Assembly (NCBI GenBank): GCA_023953775.1
Contig: JAMLJD010000043.1
Coordinates: 1 to 35,252 of the forward strand
From: Rhizobiaceae bacterium
Lineage (GTDB): Bacteria; Pseudomonadota; Alphaproteobacteria; Rhizobiales; Rhizobiaceae
Length of the DNA stretch: 35,252 nt
Reading direction: 5' to 3'
The notes under the pieces are model-generated. The model had not been told where the DNA came from, made no database searches, and saw nothing but the letters and a program-made list of their open reading frames with translations. This document shows positions 25,589 to 33,978 of the stretch, one piece after another (position 1 is the stretch's first letter; every line of letters starts with the position of its first letter). The translations under genes and the position numbers were made by a program.

Positions 25589-26745
25589 TCGCCGCCGATC
25601 CGGGCTTCGGCGTCTATCTGCACTGGCCCTTCTGCGCGGCCAAGTGCCCCTATTGCGACTTCAATTCCCATGTCCGGCACCAGCCGCCCGACCAGCAGCG
25701 CTTCGCCGCCGCCTTCGAGCGCGAGATCGCGGCGATGCGCGGCCGGACCGGACCGCGCGCGGTAACCAGCATCTTCATCGGCGGCGGTACGCCATCGCTG
25801 ATGGAGCCGGCGACCGTGGCGCGCATCCTCGATGCCGTCTCTGCCACATGGACGGTCGCGGCCGACGCCGAGGTGACGCTGGAGGCGAACCCCTCCTCGG
25901 TCGAGGCCGAACGATTCCGGGGCTACCGCGCGGCGGGCGTCAACCGCGTCTCGCTCGGGGTCCAGGCGCTCAACGACCGCGACCTGAAATTCCTCGGCCG
26001 GCTGCACGACGTCACCGAGGCGCTCCGGGCGATCGAGATCGCGCGGGCGACCTTTCCCCGCCTCTCCTTCGACCTGATCTACGCCCGGCCGGGCCAGACG
26101 CCGGGCGCCTGGGCTGGCGAACTCGAACAGGCGATCGGCCTCGCGGCCGACCATCTGTCACTATACCAGCTCACCATCGAGGAGGGCACGCCGTTCTTCG
26201 GGCTCCATGCCGCCGGCAAGTTCGAGGTGCCCGATGGCGAGCTCAGCGCCGAGCTTTACGCCGTCACGCAGGAGGTGACGGCGGCGCGGGGCCTGCCGGC
26301 CTACGAGATCTCCAACCACGCCGTGCCCGGAGCGGAAAGCCGGCACAACCTGACCTACTGGCGTTACGGCGAATATGTCGGGATCGGGCCCGGTGCGCAT
26401 GGCCGCTTCGTCGAGCACGGACGGCGGGTCGTCACCATCACCGAGCGCAACCCGGAACGCTGGCTGGACGCTGTCGAGCACACCGGGCACGGCATCGTGG
26501 ACGGCGAGACGCTCAACCGGCAGCAAGAGGCCGACGAGTTCCTGCTGATGGGCCTGCGGCTCGCCGAGGGCATCGACCTCGCGCGCTACGAGGCGCTGTC
26601 GGGGCGGCCGCTTTCGTCGAAACGGATCGCCAACCTCCAGTCCGAGGCGCTGGTCGCGCCGATCGGCAATTCGCGGCTGAGGGCGACAGCCGCGGGAATG
26701 ATCGTGCTCGACGCCGTCGTCGCGGATCTGGCCAGCCAGCGATGA
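25585..26745 (+). CDS. hemW: Radical SAM heme chaperone HemW
   Basis: Protein of 386 residues formerly annotated as oxygen-independent coproporphyrinogen III oxidase-like. The radical-SAM cluster motif C-x3-C-x2-C is at Cys17, 21 and 24 (CAAKCPYC), the form typical of HemW, followed by [22 protein letters not shown] and [34 protein letters not shown]. HemW binds heme and delivers it to membrane proteins rather than acting in heme synthesis. ATGA overlap with rdgB fixes the start. The rdgB-hemW pair is conserved in alphaproteobacteria. Confidence 0.95.
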   Translation: MIAADPGFGVYLHWPFCAAKCPYCDFNSHVRHQPPDQQRFAAAFEREIAAMRGRTGPRAVTSIFIGGGTPSLMEPATVARILDAVSATWTVAADAEVTLEANPSSVEAERFRGYRAAGVNRVSLGVQALNDRDLKFLGRLHDVTEALRAIEIARATFPRLSFDLIYARPGQTPGAWAGELEQAIGLAADHLSLYQLTIEEGTPFFGLHAAGKFEVPDGELSAELYAVTQEVTAARGLPAYEISNHAVPGAESRHNLTYWRYGEYVGIGPGAHGRFVEHGRRVVTITERNPERWLDAVEHTGHGIVDGETLNRQQEADEFLLMGLRLAEGIDLARYEALSGRPLSSKRIANLQSEALVAPIGNSRLRATAAGMIVLDAVVADLASQR

Positions 26746-26752
26746 CCAGACT

Positions 26753-26859
26753 CTAGCGCATTTCCGGCGATATATGAATCGCTTCCAATGCCCTATCTCT
26801 TTGTTCTTACACGGCTCCGGACGCGAGATCGCAGCGCGCTCTCGCTGGAATTGCCCTAG
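26753..26859. repeat. Probable dispersed intergenic repeat, degenerate copy
   Basis: The gap between convergent hemW and the transglycosylase gene is filled by a 107-base element bounded by CTAG on both sides. On the minus strand it reads CTAGGGCAATTCCAGCG at one end, then CGTCCGGAGCCGTG and ACAAAGAGATAGGGCA, and finishes CGGAAATGCGCTAG. The blocks CAATTCCAG, GTCCGGA and ACAAAGAGATAG in this order match, from memory, a palindromic repeat found many times between genes in Mesorhizobium and related genomes. The stop codon of the transglycosylase gene lies in its CTAG edge. Only one copy is visible in the window. Confidence 0.55.
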
Positions 26860-28082
26860 CGCACCGCTTTCAGAAGCCCATTGTCGGGAAAGCAGGTCGG
26901 GCTCCTGCCGTTCTTCGCCTGCCAGTCGCCGATCGAACGCCGCGTCCTGAAGCCGGGCAACCCGTCCGCGCCGCCGACATCGTAGCCCTTGCCTTCGAGG
27001 ACGCGCTGCATCGCCGCGATGTCCGAGCGGTACATGCTGTCGACCTTGCCCCAGCCCGCCTGGAAGCGGCTGTCGCCATACATGATGCGGTCGCCGGCAT
27101 GGCCGACGAAGAGCGCATAAAGGTCGCTCTCGTTATATTCCTTCAGCACGTAGAAATTCGGCGTGACGATGAAGGCCGGGCCGCTGCGCCCGGCGGGCAT
27201 CATCAGAAACCCCTCGCCGCGCAATTCATGGGCCGGGAAGGGCTTGCCGCCCACGCGGCGGATGCCCATCGCCTCCCAGTCCGCGATGCGGCGGCCGCGA
27301 TCGGGGCCTTCGAGCGCGCAGGAGATGGTGTCGGGAACGGTGACCTCGAAGCCCCAGTCGCGACCCTTCACCCATCCGAAATGGTCGAGATAGTTGGCAA
27401 TGGAGGCCAGCGTATCGGTTTCCGAATTCCAGATGTCCGCGGTTCCGTCGCCGTCGAAATCGACCGCATGGGCGAGATAGGATGTCGGCAGGAACTGCGG
27501 CTGTCCGAGCGCGCCGGCCCATGACGACTTCATCGCGGCGGGGCGGACACCGCGCTCGACCATGACGAGCGCTGCGAGGATTTCCTTGCGGAACATCTCC
27601 TTGCGCGTCGACATGAAGGCCTTGGTCGCGAGCACCTCGATGGCGTCGTGCGGGATCGACGCACGGCCAAAACCGGATTCACGGCCCCATATGGCGATCA
27701 CGATGCCGGACGGCACGCCGTAGCGCGCCTCGATGGCGGCCAGCGCCTGCCGGTATTTGGCCAGCCGCACGCGGCCGCCGGAGGCGACTGCCCCGACGAT
27801 GTTCTCGGAGAAATATTTCGATGGGGCACCGAACTCCGCCTGGTGCTGGTTCTTCGGCGTCTTCGGTTTCTGGCCCGGGACTACCAGATCGGGCAGCTTC
27901 AGATTGGGCCTGACGCCCTTGAAGGTGGCGTCGAAGGTCGCGGCGGAAACACCGTTCGCCTTCGCCTGCGGCCATAGATCGTTGCGGAGCCAGGTCTGGA
28001 ACTGGGCGTCGAGCGACTGGGCCGTGGCGATGGCCGGCCATATGGCCGCGAAGACAAGTGCGATGAAAGCTGGGATCCTCAT
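26856..28082 (-). CDS. Lytic murein transglycosylase, MltB-like with peptidoglycan-binding domain
   Basis: Periplasmic enzyme of 408 residues that cuts glycan strands to 1,6-anhydromuramic ends. A signal peptide (MRIPAFIALVFAAIWPAIAT, cleavage after ATA at about 21) leads to an SLT_2/MltB catalytic domain with likely catalytic Glu135 in IWGRESGFG, the AGALGQPQFLPTSYLAHAVD loop and FDGDGTADIWNS. The C-terminal 55 residues form a PG_binding_1 module (IAAMQRVLEGKGYDVGGADGLPG, then TRRSIGDWQAKNG). No lipobox, so it is soluble. GGGAGGGG just before ATG at 28082 favours this start over 28100. It follows recR by 25 bases and is probably co-transcribed. Confidence 0.94.
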   Translation of the reverse strand: MRIPAFIALVFAAIWPAIATAQSLDAQFQTWLRNDLWPQAKANGVSAATFDATFKGVRPNLKLPDLVVPGQKPKTPKNQHQAEFGAPSKYFSENIVGAVASGGRVRLAKYRQALAAIEARYGVPSGIVIAIWGRESGFGRASIPHDAIEVLATKAFMSTRKEMFRKEILAALVMVERGVRPAAMKSSWAGALGQPQFLPTSYLAHAVDFDGDGTADIWNSETDTLASIANYLDHFGWVKGRDWGFEVTVPDTISCALEGPDRGRRIADWEAMGIRRVGGKPFPAHELRGEGFLMMPAGRSGPAFIVTPNFYVLKEYNESDLYALFVGHAGDRIMYGDSRFQAGWGKVDSMYRSDIAAMQRVLEGKGYDVGGADGLPGFRTRRSIGDWQAKNGRSPTCFPDNGLLKAVR

Positions 28083-28107
28083 GGCCCCTCCCTGCCGCAT
28101 GATTGCG

Positions 28108-28713
28108 TCAAAAGGCGGTCCGCGACTTCATCGCCGCGGCAAGCGTGCCTTCGTCGAGATAGTCGAGCTCGCCGCCGACCGGCACGCCGTGGGCCAGCCG
28201 CGAGACCTTGACGTCCATTCCGTCAAGCTGATCGGTGATGTAGTGGGCGGTCGTCTGGCCTTCGACCGTCGCGTTGACCGCCAGTATGATCTCGACGACG
28301 CCGCCGGCGGCGACGCGCGACACCAGACTGGAGATCGACAGATCGTCGGGACCGACGCCGTCGAGCGGCGACATCACGCCGCCCAGGACGTGGTAGCTGG
28401 CGTTGAGCGCGGCCGCCCGCTCCAGCGCCCACAGATCCGAGACATCCTCGACCACGACGATCGTCGACGTGTCGCGACGCGGATCGGTGCATACGGTGCA
28501 CGGGTCGGTGGTATCGACATTGCCGCAGGTCGAGCAGACGCGGACCTTCTCGACCGCATCGGCCATCGCGACCGACAGCGGACCCAACAGCTGTTCCTTC
28601 TTCTTGATCAGATGCAGCGCGGCGCGCCGGGCGGAGCGCGGCCCGAGGCCCGGCACCTTCGACAGGAGCTGGATCAGACGTTCGATCTCTGGACCGGCGA
28701 TTCGCTTCGACAT
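28108..28713 (-). CDS. recR: Recombination mediator RecR
   Basis: Protein of 201 residues that with RecO and RecF loads RecA on gapped DNA. It has the N-terminal helix-hairpin-helix ([20 protein letters not shown]), a four-cysteine zinc finger (Cys60, 63, 72, 75) and a Toprim domain with [13 protein letters not shown] and the [10 protein letters not shown] region. ATG at 28713 is standard. In many bacteria recR directly follows dnaX-ybaB; here a lipoprotein gene and a plus-strand acetyltransferase gene separate them. Confidence 0.97.
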   Translation of the reverse strand: MSKRIAGPEIERLIQLLSKVPGLGPRSARRAALHLIKKKEQLLGPLSVAMADAVEKVRVCSTCGNVDTTDPCTVCTDPRRDTSTIVVVEDVSDLWALERAAALNASYHVLGGVMSPLDGVGPDDLSISSLVSRVAAGGVVEIILAVNATVEGQTTAHYITDQLDGMDVKVSRLAHGVPVGGELDYLDEGTLAAAMKSRTAF

Positions 28714-28789
28714 GGGCCGAGACTTAGCCGGGATGATCGGTTTTTGGTAGCGTCATGCCCGTTCGCAAAGTTGGAAGGACAGGTGCAAT

Positions 28790-29290
28790 ATGAGCGAAAT
28801 CGTCCTCCGTCCCGCGACGCCCGACGACGCCGATGCGCTGTCGGCCCTGATCGCGGCGTCCTATGCGACACTGCGCGACGGCGCGTACGACCCCGCATCG
28901 ATCGATGCCGCGCTACCCGCCATGTCGCATGCCAATCCGAAGCTGCTTGCGAGCGGGACCTATTATGTCGCGGAGATCGACGGCCGCGCGGCCGGCTGCG
29001 GCGGATGGAGCTTCGAAGCGCCCGGCACCGGTGACCGCGAGGACGGGATTGCGCATATCCGCCATTTCGCGGCACATCCCGGTTTCCGGCGGCAGGGTGT
29101 TGCGCACCGGCTGCTCGACCATTGTCTTGCGGAGGCCGCACGCAACGGCGCCAAGGTGATGCGAAGCCAGGCGACGCTACCGGCCGAGCCCTTCTACGCG
29201 AAAGCCGGCTTCCGGCGCGTCAGAACGGTCGAGGTCCAGATCGGACCGGCGACGATCCCCGCGATAGACATGGAACGCGCCCTGCCCTGA
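28790..29290 (+). CDS. GNAT-family N-acetyltransferase
   Basis: Acetyl-CoA-dependent transferase of 166 residues with a complete GNAT fold. Motif A, which binds acetyl-CoA, is seen as IRHFAAHPGFRRQGVAHRLLDHC (R-x-x-G-x-A form), followed by motif B with FYAKAGFRRVRTVEVQIG. The acceptor is unknown; the family covers small molecules, antibiotics and protein N-termini. An AGGACAGG site precedes ATG. It is alone on the plus strand among minus-strand genes, diverging from recR and converging on the SleB-like gene, so it is likely a single-gene transcript. Confidence 0.9.
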   Translation: MSEIVLRPATPDDADALSALIAASYATLRDGAYDPASIDAALPAMSHANPKLLASGTYYVAEIDGRAAGCGGWSFEAPGTGDREDGIAHIRHFAAHPGFRRQGVAHRLLDHCLAEAARNGAKVMRSQATLPAEPFYAKAGFRRVRTVEVQIGPATIPAIDMERALP

Positions 29291-29307
29291 CCGGCAGGGC
29301 AGCTTCG

Positions 29308-29982
29308 TCAGTCCGAAGCTTCCGGCCAGCGGCCGCTCGCAAAGACGCTGCCCACCGGATCCTGCTGCTTTTGCGGCGTTTCGTAGGTCATCGTGGCGAC
29401 CGTGGCCGCAACGGGCGTTGCTCGCGCCACGACGGGAGCCTTCCGCTGCTTGACGCTGGCGACCGATACCGTCCGGCCTCGACGGCCGCGCCGCTTCTCG
29501 TAGAAGGCGTTGCCGCCGGCCTCCAGCACGTAATGCATGTTGTTGTACGGGAAGCTCAGCCCGGCCTGGTGGAAGAAGCGGGCCTTGGACACGCGCGGAT
29601 GGCGTTCCCCCTTGAGAACCGCCTCGGCCGTATCGACCGCCAGATCACGGCCCGCAGAATTCATCGAGCGGGTCAGGACGCCAGGCGCGAACTGCTTTTT
29701 CTGGCCCACGACGCCGCAGACCGTATCGGGAAAGTCGTCGGACTTGACCCGGTTCATGACCACCGTACCGACGGCGATCATGCCTTCGCGGCTCGACCGG
29801 TTGGATTCGAAATACATCGCCCGGGCAAGGCATTCCTTGTCGTTCCGGCCATAGGCGGTCACGGTCGGCTTGAGGCTCGCTACCGACAGGCCATCGAGCA
29901 GGTCACCGCTCTTCGTACAGGCCGAAAGAGCCATCGCCGCGACGATCAGCGGCAAAGGCCGCGCAAGAAACCAGCTACGCAA
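29308..29982 (-). CDS. SleB-like cell wall hydrolase, predicted lipoprotein
   Basis: Predicted lipoprotein of 224 residues. The N-terminus RSWFLARPLPLIVAAMALSAC has a lipobox LSAC with lipidated Cys22. The Hydrolase_2 (SleB-type) domain spans about 45-160: CLARAMYFESNRSSREGMIAVGTVVMNRV contains the likely catalytic glutamate, and the remainder runs to MHYVLEAGGNAFYEK. In spore formers SleB breaks cortex muramic-lactam bonds; in this non-spore former a peptidoglycan-cleaving role is inferred. The tail is basic and low complexity. I take TTG at 29982, nine bases after GGAGAGGG; an ATG at 30012 would place a longer, odd leader before the signal peptide. Confidence 0.85.
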   Translation of the reverse strand: MRSWFLARPLPLIVAAMALSACTKSGDLLDGLSVASLKPTVTAYGRNDKECLARAMYFESNRSSREGMIAVGTVVMNRVKSDDFPDTVCGVVGQKKQFAPGVLTRSMNSAGRDLAVDTAEAVLKGERHPRVSKARFFHQAGLSFPYNNMHYVLEAGGNAFYEKRRGRRGRTVSVASVKQRKAPVVARATPVAATVATMTYETPQKQQDPVGSVFASGRWPEASD

Positions 29983-30054
29983 TACAAATCCCTCTCCGAA
30001 ACACCCCCGCATCGGAGGTGACAGAAAAAAGGGAACTTTCGGGCAAAAGCGTGG

Positions 30055-30072
30055 CGAAAACGTTCGTTTTCG
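30055..30072 (-). terminator. Inverted repeat downstream of ybaB
   Basis: CGAAAACG and CGTTTTCG flank two bases in a perfect inverted repeat, giving a 7-bp stem with a GAAC loop on the minus strand, 10 bases after the ybaB stop. No immediate T-tract follows, though a T-run lies about 30 bases on. Terminator of dnaX-ybaB is the simplest reading. Confidence 0.4.
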
Positions 30073-30082
30073 ACATCGAATT

Positions 30083-30406
30083 TCAGAAAGGAAGCTTCAT
30101 TCCCGGCGGAATCGGCAGGCCAGCGGTCAATTCACTGGTCTTTTTCTGCATCTCCGCCTCGACCTTGGCCTTGGCGTCATTGTGCGCGGCAAGGATCAGA
30201 TCCTCGAGAATCTCGACCTCGTCTTCCTTGAACAGCGACGGATCTATCTTGAGCGACCGCATCTCGAACTTGCCCGAGATGGTGACGGACACCAGTCCGC
30301 CGCCGGCCTGCCCCGTCGCCTCCATCTGGGCGATCTGCTCCTGCATTTCCTGGAACTTGGCCTGCATTTCCTTGGCCTTGCCCATCAGGCCCATGAGGTC
30401 GCGCAT
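30083..30406 (-). CDS. ybaB: YbaB/EbfC-family nucleoid-associated protein
   Basis: Small DNA-binding protein of 107 residues that forms tweezer-like dimers. It begins [20 protein letters not shown], continues with the long helix [10 protein letters not shown] and the beta stretch [23 protein letters not shown], then [21 protein letters not shown] and a glycine/proline-rich end ([12 protein letters not shown]), the full family plan. It follows dnaX by 15 bases, an order preserved across most bacteria, and is likely expressed from the dnaX promoter. Confidence 0.96.
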   Translation of the reverse strand: MRDLMGLMGKAKEMQAKFQEMQEQIAQMEATGQAGGGLVSVTISGKFEMRSLKIDPSLFKEDEVEILEDLILAAHNDAKAKVEAEMQKKTSELTAGLPIPPGMKLPF

Positions 30407-30421
30407 CGTTCTTCTCCGTGG

Positions 30422-32224
30422 TCAGAGGTCGTCTTCGTCGTCATCAATGCCGGCTGCGGGATCCGGTTCCGGCATCTCTGCGGTTTCGGGCAGCCGCACG
30501 TCGATGATCCGGGCTCCGGGGAACCGCGACAGGATCGCCGCGACGTCGGGATCGCTGCGGGCATCCGAGATCGCCGACTGGCGTCGTCCCGCCTCCTGCT
30601 CGGCGAGCGTCGGACCGCCCTCTTCCCGCGACAGCGACACCACCCAGCGCCGGCCCGTCCATTTCTGCAGCCGCGCACTCATGTCGCCGAGGAGGGTCTT
30701 AGGCGCATCTTCCGTCAGGCTGACCTCAATGCGGCCGGGATCGATCCTGACGGGACGGACGACCCTCTTCAGCAGGACCTTGAAGGCCATGTCACGATGC
30801 TGATCCGCGAGCGCCACAATGTCAGCCAGCGCACGGATCGGCGGATGGGCATCGCTCTCCTGCCCGGGCTGGGCGGGCGCTTCGAAGGCCGCAGGGTCCT
30901 GGTTCTGTTCGACGAGCCGCATCGTCCGCCCGTCACCACCGCCGACAGGCTGGCGCGCATGCGACACCGCACTCGCGGCCGGGCCGCCCGGCGGCCGGTT
31001 CGCTCCCGCGCCTCTCGCCCCGTTGGCGGAAGCGGGCGCCGGCTGCCCGTCCTCGAGAGACTTGAGCGCTTCGTCCAGCGTCGGCAGGTCGGCCGCATGC
31101 GCGATGCGGATCAGCACCATCTCGGCAGCATTGACCGGCTTGCTCGACGACTGCACCTCGCCGATGCCCTTCAACAGCATCTGCCAGGCACGTGAGAGGG
31201 TTCTGACAGACAGCTTTTCGGCGAAGGCCGCACCGCGCTCGCGCTCGTCCTGCGACAGGGACGCGTCGTCGACGGCCTCGGGCACGAAGCGGAGCCGGGT
31301 GACGAGATGGTTGAAGTCGGCGAGGTCGGTCAGCACGGTGGCGGGATCGGCGCCGGCGTCGTACTGGGCGCGCAGTTCGTTCAGCGCCGCCGCGACGTCG
31401 CCCTTCATCAGATGCTCGAACAGGTCGATGACGCGGGCACGATCTGCCAGCCCCAGCATGTCGCGGACGGTGTCGGCCGTTACCTTGCCGGACGAGTGAG
31501 CGATCGCCTGGTCGAAGATCGACTGGGCGTCGCGCATCGAACCGTCCGCGGCGCGCGCGACCATGGCAAGTGCATCGTCTTCGGCCTCGACGCCCTCGAT
31601 GGCGCCGATGCGGGCGAGGTCGGCCTTGATCAGCGCCGCGTCGATGCGCCTCAGGTCGAAACGCTGGCAGCGCGACAGGATCGTGATGGGAACCTTGCGG
31701 ATCTCGGTGGTGGCGAAGATGAACTTCACATGCGGGGGAGGTTCCTCGAGCGTCTTCAGCAGGCCGTTGAAGGCCTGGTTGGACAGCATGTGGACCTCGT
31801 CGATGATGTAGACCTTGTAGCGCGCGGAAACCGGCGCATAGCGGACGCGGTCGATAATGTCGCGAATATCGTCGATGCCGGTGTGCGAGGCCGCGTCCAT
31901 CTCGATGACGTCGACATGGCGGCCTTCCATGATCGCTTCGCAGTGCTCGCCGAGACTGTCCATCGCGACCGTCGGCCGGTCGATCTCGTCGGTCTTGTAG
32001 TTGAGCGCTCTCGCCAGGATGCGCGCGGTGGTGGTCTTGCCCACGCCGCGCACGCCGGTTAGCATCCACGCCTGGGCGATCCGCCCGGTCGAAAAGGCAT
32101 TGGTGAGGGTGCGGACCATCGGCTCCTGGCCGACGAGGCCCGAAAAGTCGCGCGGCCGGTACTTGCGGGCGAGAACCCGGTAGCCGGCCGTTCCTTTTCG
32201 GGGATCCTGCCCGGCTTCGTCCAT
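30422..32224 (-). CDS. dnaX: DNA polymerase III subunit gamma/tau
   Basis: Clamp-loader ATPase of 600 residues. Walker A is GVRGVGKT at 57-64, Walker B DEVH at 142-145, and sensor 1 FATTEIRKVPITILSRCQRFDLRRI with the arginine finger. The four-cysteine zinc site that normally follows Walker A is missing: only Cys95 remains in HCEAIMEGRHVDVIEMDAAS. The tau-type C-terminus (after 400) is proline/glycine-rich and ends in an acidic tail. No A-rich slippery sequence is seen, so a frameshifted gamma form is not evident. ybaB follows; ffs lies upstream. Confidence 0.97.
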   Translation of the reverse strand: MDEAGQDPRKGTAGYRVLARKYRPRDFSGLVGQEPMVRTLTNAFSTGRIAQAWMLTGVRGVGKTTTARILARALNYKTDEIDRPTVAMDSLGEHCEAIMEGRHVDVIEMDAASHTGIDDIRDIIDRVRYAPVSARYKVYIIDEVHMLSNQAFNGLLKTLEEPPPHVKFIFATTEIRKVPITILSRCQRFDLRRIDAALIKADLARIGAIEGVEAEDDALAMVARAADGSMRDAQSIFDQAIAHSSGKVTADTVRDMLGLADRARVIDLFEHLMKGDVAAALNELRAQYDAGADPATVLTDLADFNHLVTRLRFVPEAVDDASLSQDERERGAAFAEKLSVRTLSRAWQMLLKGIGEVQSSSKPVNAAEMVLIRIAHAADLPTLDEALKSLEDGQPAPASANGARGAGANRPPGGPAASAVSHARQPVGGGDGRTMRLVEQNQDPAAFEAPAQPGQESDAHPPIRALADIVALADQHRDMAFKVLLKRVVRPVRIDPGRIEVSLTEDAPKTLLGDMSARLQKWTGRRWVVSLSREEGGPTLAEQEAGRRQSAISDARSDPDVAAILSRFPGARIIDVRLPETAEMPEPDPAAGIDDDEDDL

Positions 32225-32347
32225 CGACCCGACGCCTCCGATTGCTGGTCGCCGCTCCCGCGCGGTCGCACCGGGAGGGAGTTTGGCCCCCGGCGCCTTG
32301 CGGCGTCAATGGCGACGGCAGGCTTCCGCATCCGCAGGGGAGAAGGT

Positions 32348-32444
32348 GGGAGGCTGGCACGATGACCCGTGCCGTGGCTCGTTAGGGCTGCTTCCTTCCG
32401 GACCTGACCCGGTTGGCGAGTGGCTCGTCCACCACCAACCTCCC
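32348..32444 (-). ncRNA. ffs: Signal recognition particle RNA (4.5S RNA)
   Basis: The universally conserved SRP core GGTCAGGTCCGGAAGGAAGC, followed by AGCC, is present on the minus strand within 32385-32412 and forms the asymmetric tip loop that binds Ffh. Ends pair as GGGAGG (32444-32439) with CCTCCC (32353-32348), giving a hairpin of about 97 bases, the size of bacterial small SRP RNAs. It targets nascent membrane proteins to FtsY. It lies 123 bases upstream of dnaX on the same strand, a placement common in rhizobia. Ends are inferred from pairing and may be off by a few bases. Confidence 0.95.
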
Positions 32445-32451
32445 ATTCTCC

Positions 32452-32480
32452 ATATCGGAAATCGCCACGCGAAATGCAAG
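32452..32480 (-). promoter_or_regulatory. Promoter of ffs
   Basis: On the minus strand CTTGCA (32480-32475) is 17 bases from CGATAT (32457-32452). The predicted RNA 5' end at 32444 is eight bases past the -10, exactly where transcription should start, which supports both calls. Confidence 0.65.
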
Positions 32481-32585
32481 AGCCGAGGAGGCGCGGCGCA
32501 GCCAGCCGAGGTCCAATCGAATGATTTGCTTGCGGCATGCGTGGGAGCGCTCTAGCCTCGACCGGACAAAGGGAGGACAAACCCC

Positions 32586-33005
32586 ATGCTGCCGGGCAAG
32601 AAGGCGGGTTTCGAGCTCGATTCGAAGCTGGAGGCGGAAAGCCGTCACGTGCTCTGGCTCGGGCTGTGCGAATTGCGGATGATGGACGACCGGCGCTGGC
32701 CATGGCTGGTCCTGGTACCTCAGCGCAGCGGCGTGGAAGAGGTCCACGATCTGACCCCGCTCGACCAGGCGATGCTGACATTCGAGACCAACATGGTGGC
32801 GCAGGCCCTGAAGAAGCATACCGGCTGCACGAAGATAAACACCGCGGCAATCGGCAACATCGTGCGGCAACTGCATGTCCATGTCGTCGCGCGCAACGAG
32901 GGCGATCCCGGGTGGCCGGGCACGGTCTGGGGCTATGGCGCGCGGGAATGCTACCGCCGCGAGGATCTGCACCAGATCATCGATGGATTCCGGACCGCAC
33001 TCTGA
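32586..33005 (+). CDS. HIT-family protein (histidine triad variant)
   Basis: Nucleotide-binding protein of 139 residues in the HIT superfamily, which hydrolyses or transfers nucleotidyl groups. The signature at 95-101 reads QLHVHVV: the first triad histidine is glutamine, while the two following ones (His97, His99) remain. This Q form recurs in a bacterial HIT subgroup that also has the downstream stretch EGDPGWPGTVWG, so it is a subfamily trait and not decay. The catalytic His (second of the triad, here His97) is kept. The substrate is unknown. GGGAGG precedes ATG at 32586. It is 26 bases before nudC and probably in the same operon. Confidence 0.9.
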   Translation: MLPGKKAGFELDSKLEAESRHVLWLGLCELRMMDDRRWPWLVLVPQRSGVEEVHDLTPLDQAMLTFETNMVAQALKKHTGCTKINTAAIGNIVRQLHVHVVARNEGDPGWPGTVWGYGARECYRREDLHQIIDGFRTAL

Positions 33006-33031
33006 GGTCCCCGAACAATCAAGAGGAACGC

Positions 33032-33970
33032 ATGAGCATATCCCTGTTCGCCGCATCGGAGCGCGAACCCAGCCAGTTTGTCGGCTTCGCCGGCAATCGC
33101 ATCGAACGGCTGTCCGAAAACCGCAGCGACGATTCGGTCGAAAAGGCACTCACGGAACCAGCTGCGCGGATCATGCTGATGCGCGGCGGCCGAATCTGGC
33201 TGAAGCTCGCCGATGGCGGCTTCGACGCATACTTCACCGTAGCGGACGCAACGGATCACGACGCCAAGCTCAAGCATGCCGTGCTGCTCGGCTGGGATCG
33301 CGGCGTGCCCGTTCTGGCGGCGCCGGCAGGGCTCGAGCCTGAAGCGCTTCCCGAGACCATCAAGGCGATCGACTACCGCTCGGTCTATATCCAGGGCCTT
33401 CTGGGCGCCGAAGACCTCGGCGCGCTGGCCCAGGGCGCGGCACTGCTCGCCTGGCATGGAAACCATCGCTTCTGCGGCCGCTGCGGCACGGCAACCGAGA
33501 TGCGGGCCGGCGGCTACAAGCGCGTGTGTCCGTCCTGCAGCGCGGAACATTTTCCGCGAACCGACCCGGTCGCGATCATGCTCGCGGTGCGTGAGGACGC
33601 GTGTCTTCTCGGCCGCAGCCCGCATTTCGCGCCGGGCATGTATTCCTGCCTCGCCGGCTTCATCGAACCGGGCGAAACGATCGAGAACGCGGTCAGGCGC
33701 GAGATTTTCGAGGAATCCGGCATCCATGTCGGCCGGGTATCATACCACGCCAGCCAACCCTGGCCGTTTCCCTATTCATTGATGATCGGCTGCTTCGGCG
33801 AAGCGGTTTCGGAGACGATCGACGCCGATCTGGAAGAGCTCGAGGACTGCCGCTGGTTCCAGCGCGACGAGGTACGCGCGATGCTCGACGGCACGGCGGC
33901 ATCGGGGCTCGGTGTTCCGCCGGCCGGCGCCATCGCCCACCATTTGATCAGGGCCTGGGCGGAGCGCTAG
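33032..33970 (+). CDS. nudC: NAD(+) diphosphatase NudC
   Basis: Nudix hydrolase of 312 residues that cleaves NAD(H) to NMN(H) and AMP and removes NAD caps from RNA. A zinc ribbon has Cys148, 151, 166 and 169 (CGRC and CPSC), followed by the Nudix box at 209-231 (GFIEPGETIENAVRREIFEE, then SGI) and the NudC-specific SQPWPFP at 241-247, which marks NADH specificity. ATG at 33032 has AAGAGGAA upstream; a longer open frame overlaps the HIT gene. It is convergent with pheA, eight bases apart. Confidence 0.96.
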   Translation: MSISLFAASEREPSQFVGFAGNRIERLSENRSDDSVEKALTEPAARIMLMRGGRIWLKLADGGFDAYFTVADATDHDAKLKHAVLLGWDRGVPVLAAPAGLEPEALPETIKAIDYRSVYIQGLLGAEDLGALAQGAALLAWHGNHRFCGRCGTATEMRAGGYKRVCPSCSAEHFPRTDPVAIMLAVREDACLLGRSPHFAPGMYSCLAGFIEPGETIENAVRREIFEESGIHVGRVSYHASQPWPFPYSLMIGCFGEAVSETIDADLEELEDCRWFQRDEVRAMLDGTAASGLGVPPAGAIAHHLIRAWAER

Positions 33971-33978
33971 CGTTCAGA

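Noticed and set aside
30422-31100. Programmed frameshift making a short gamma form of DnaX
   Set aside because: No A-rich slippery heptamer or downstream stem like that of E. coli dnaX is visible in this part.
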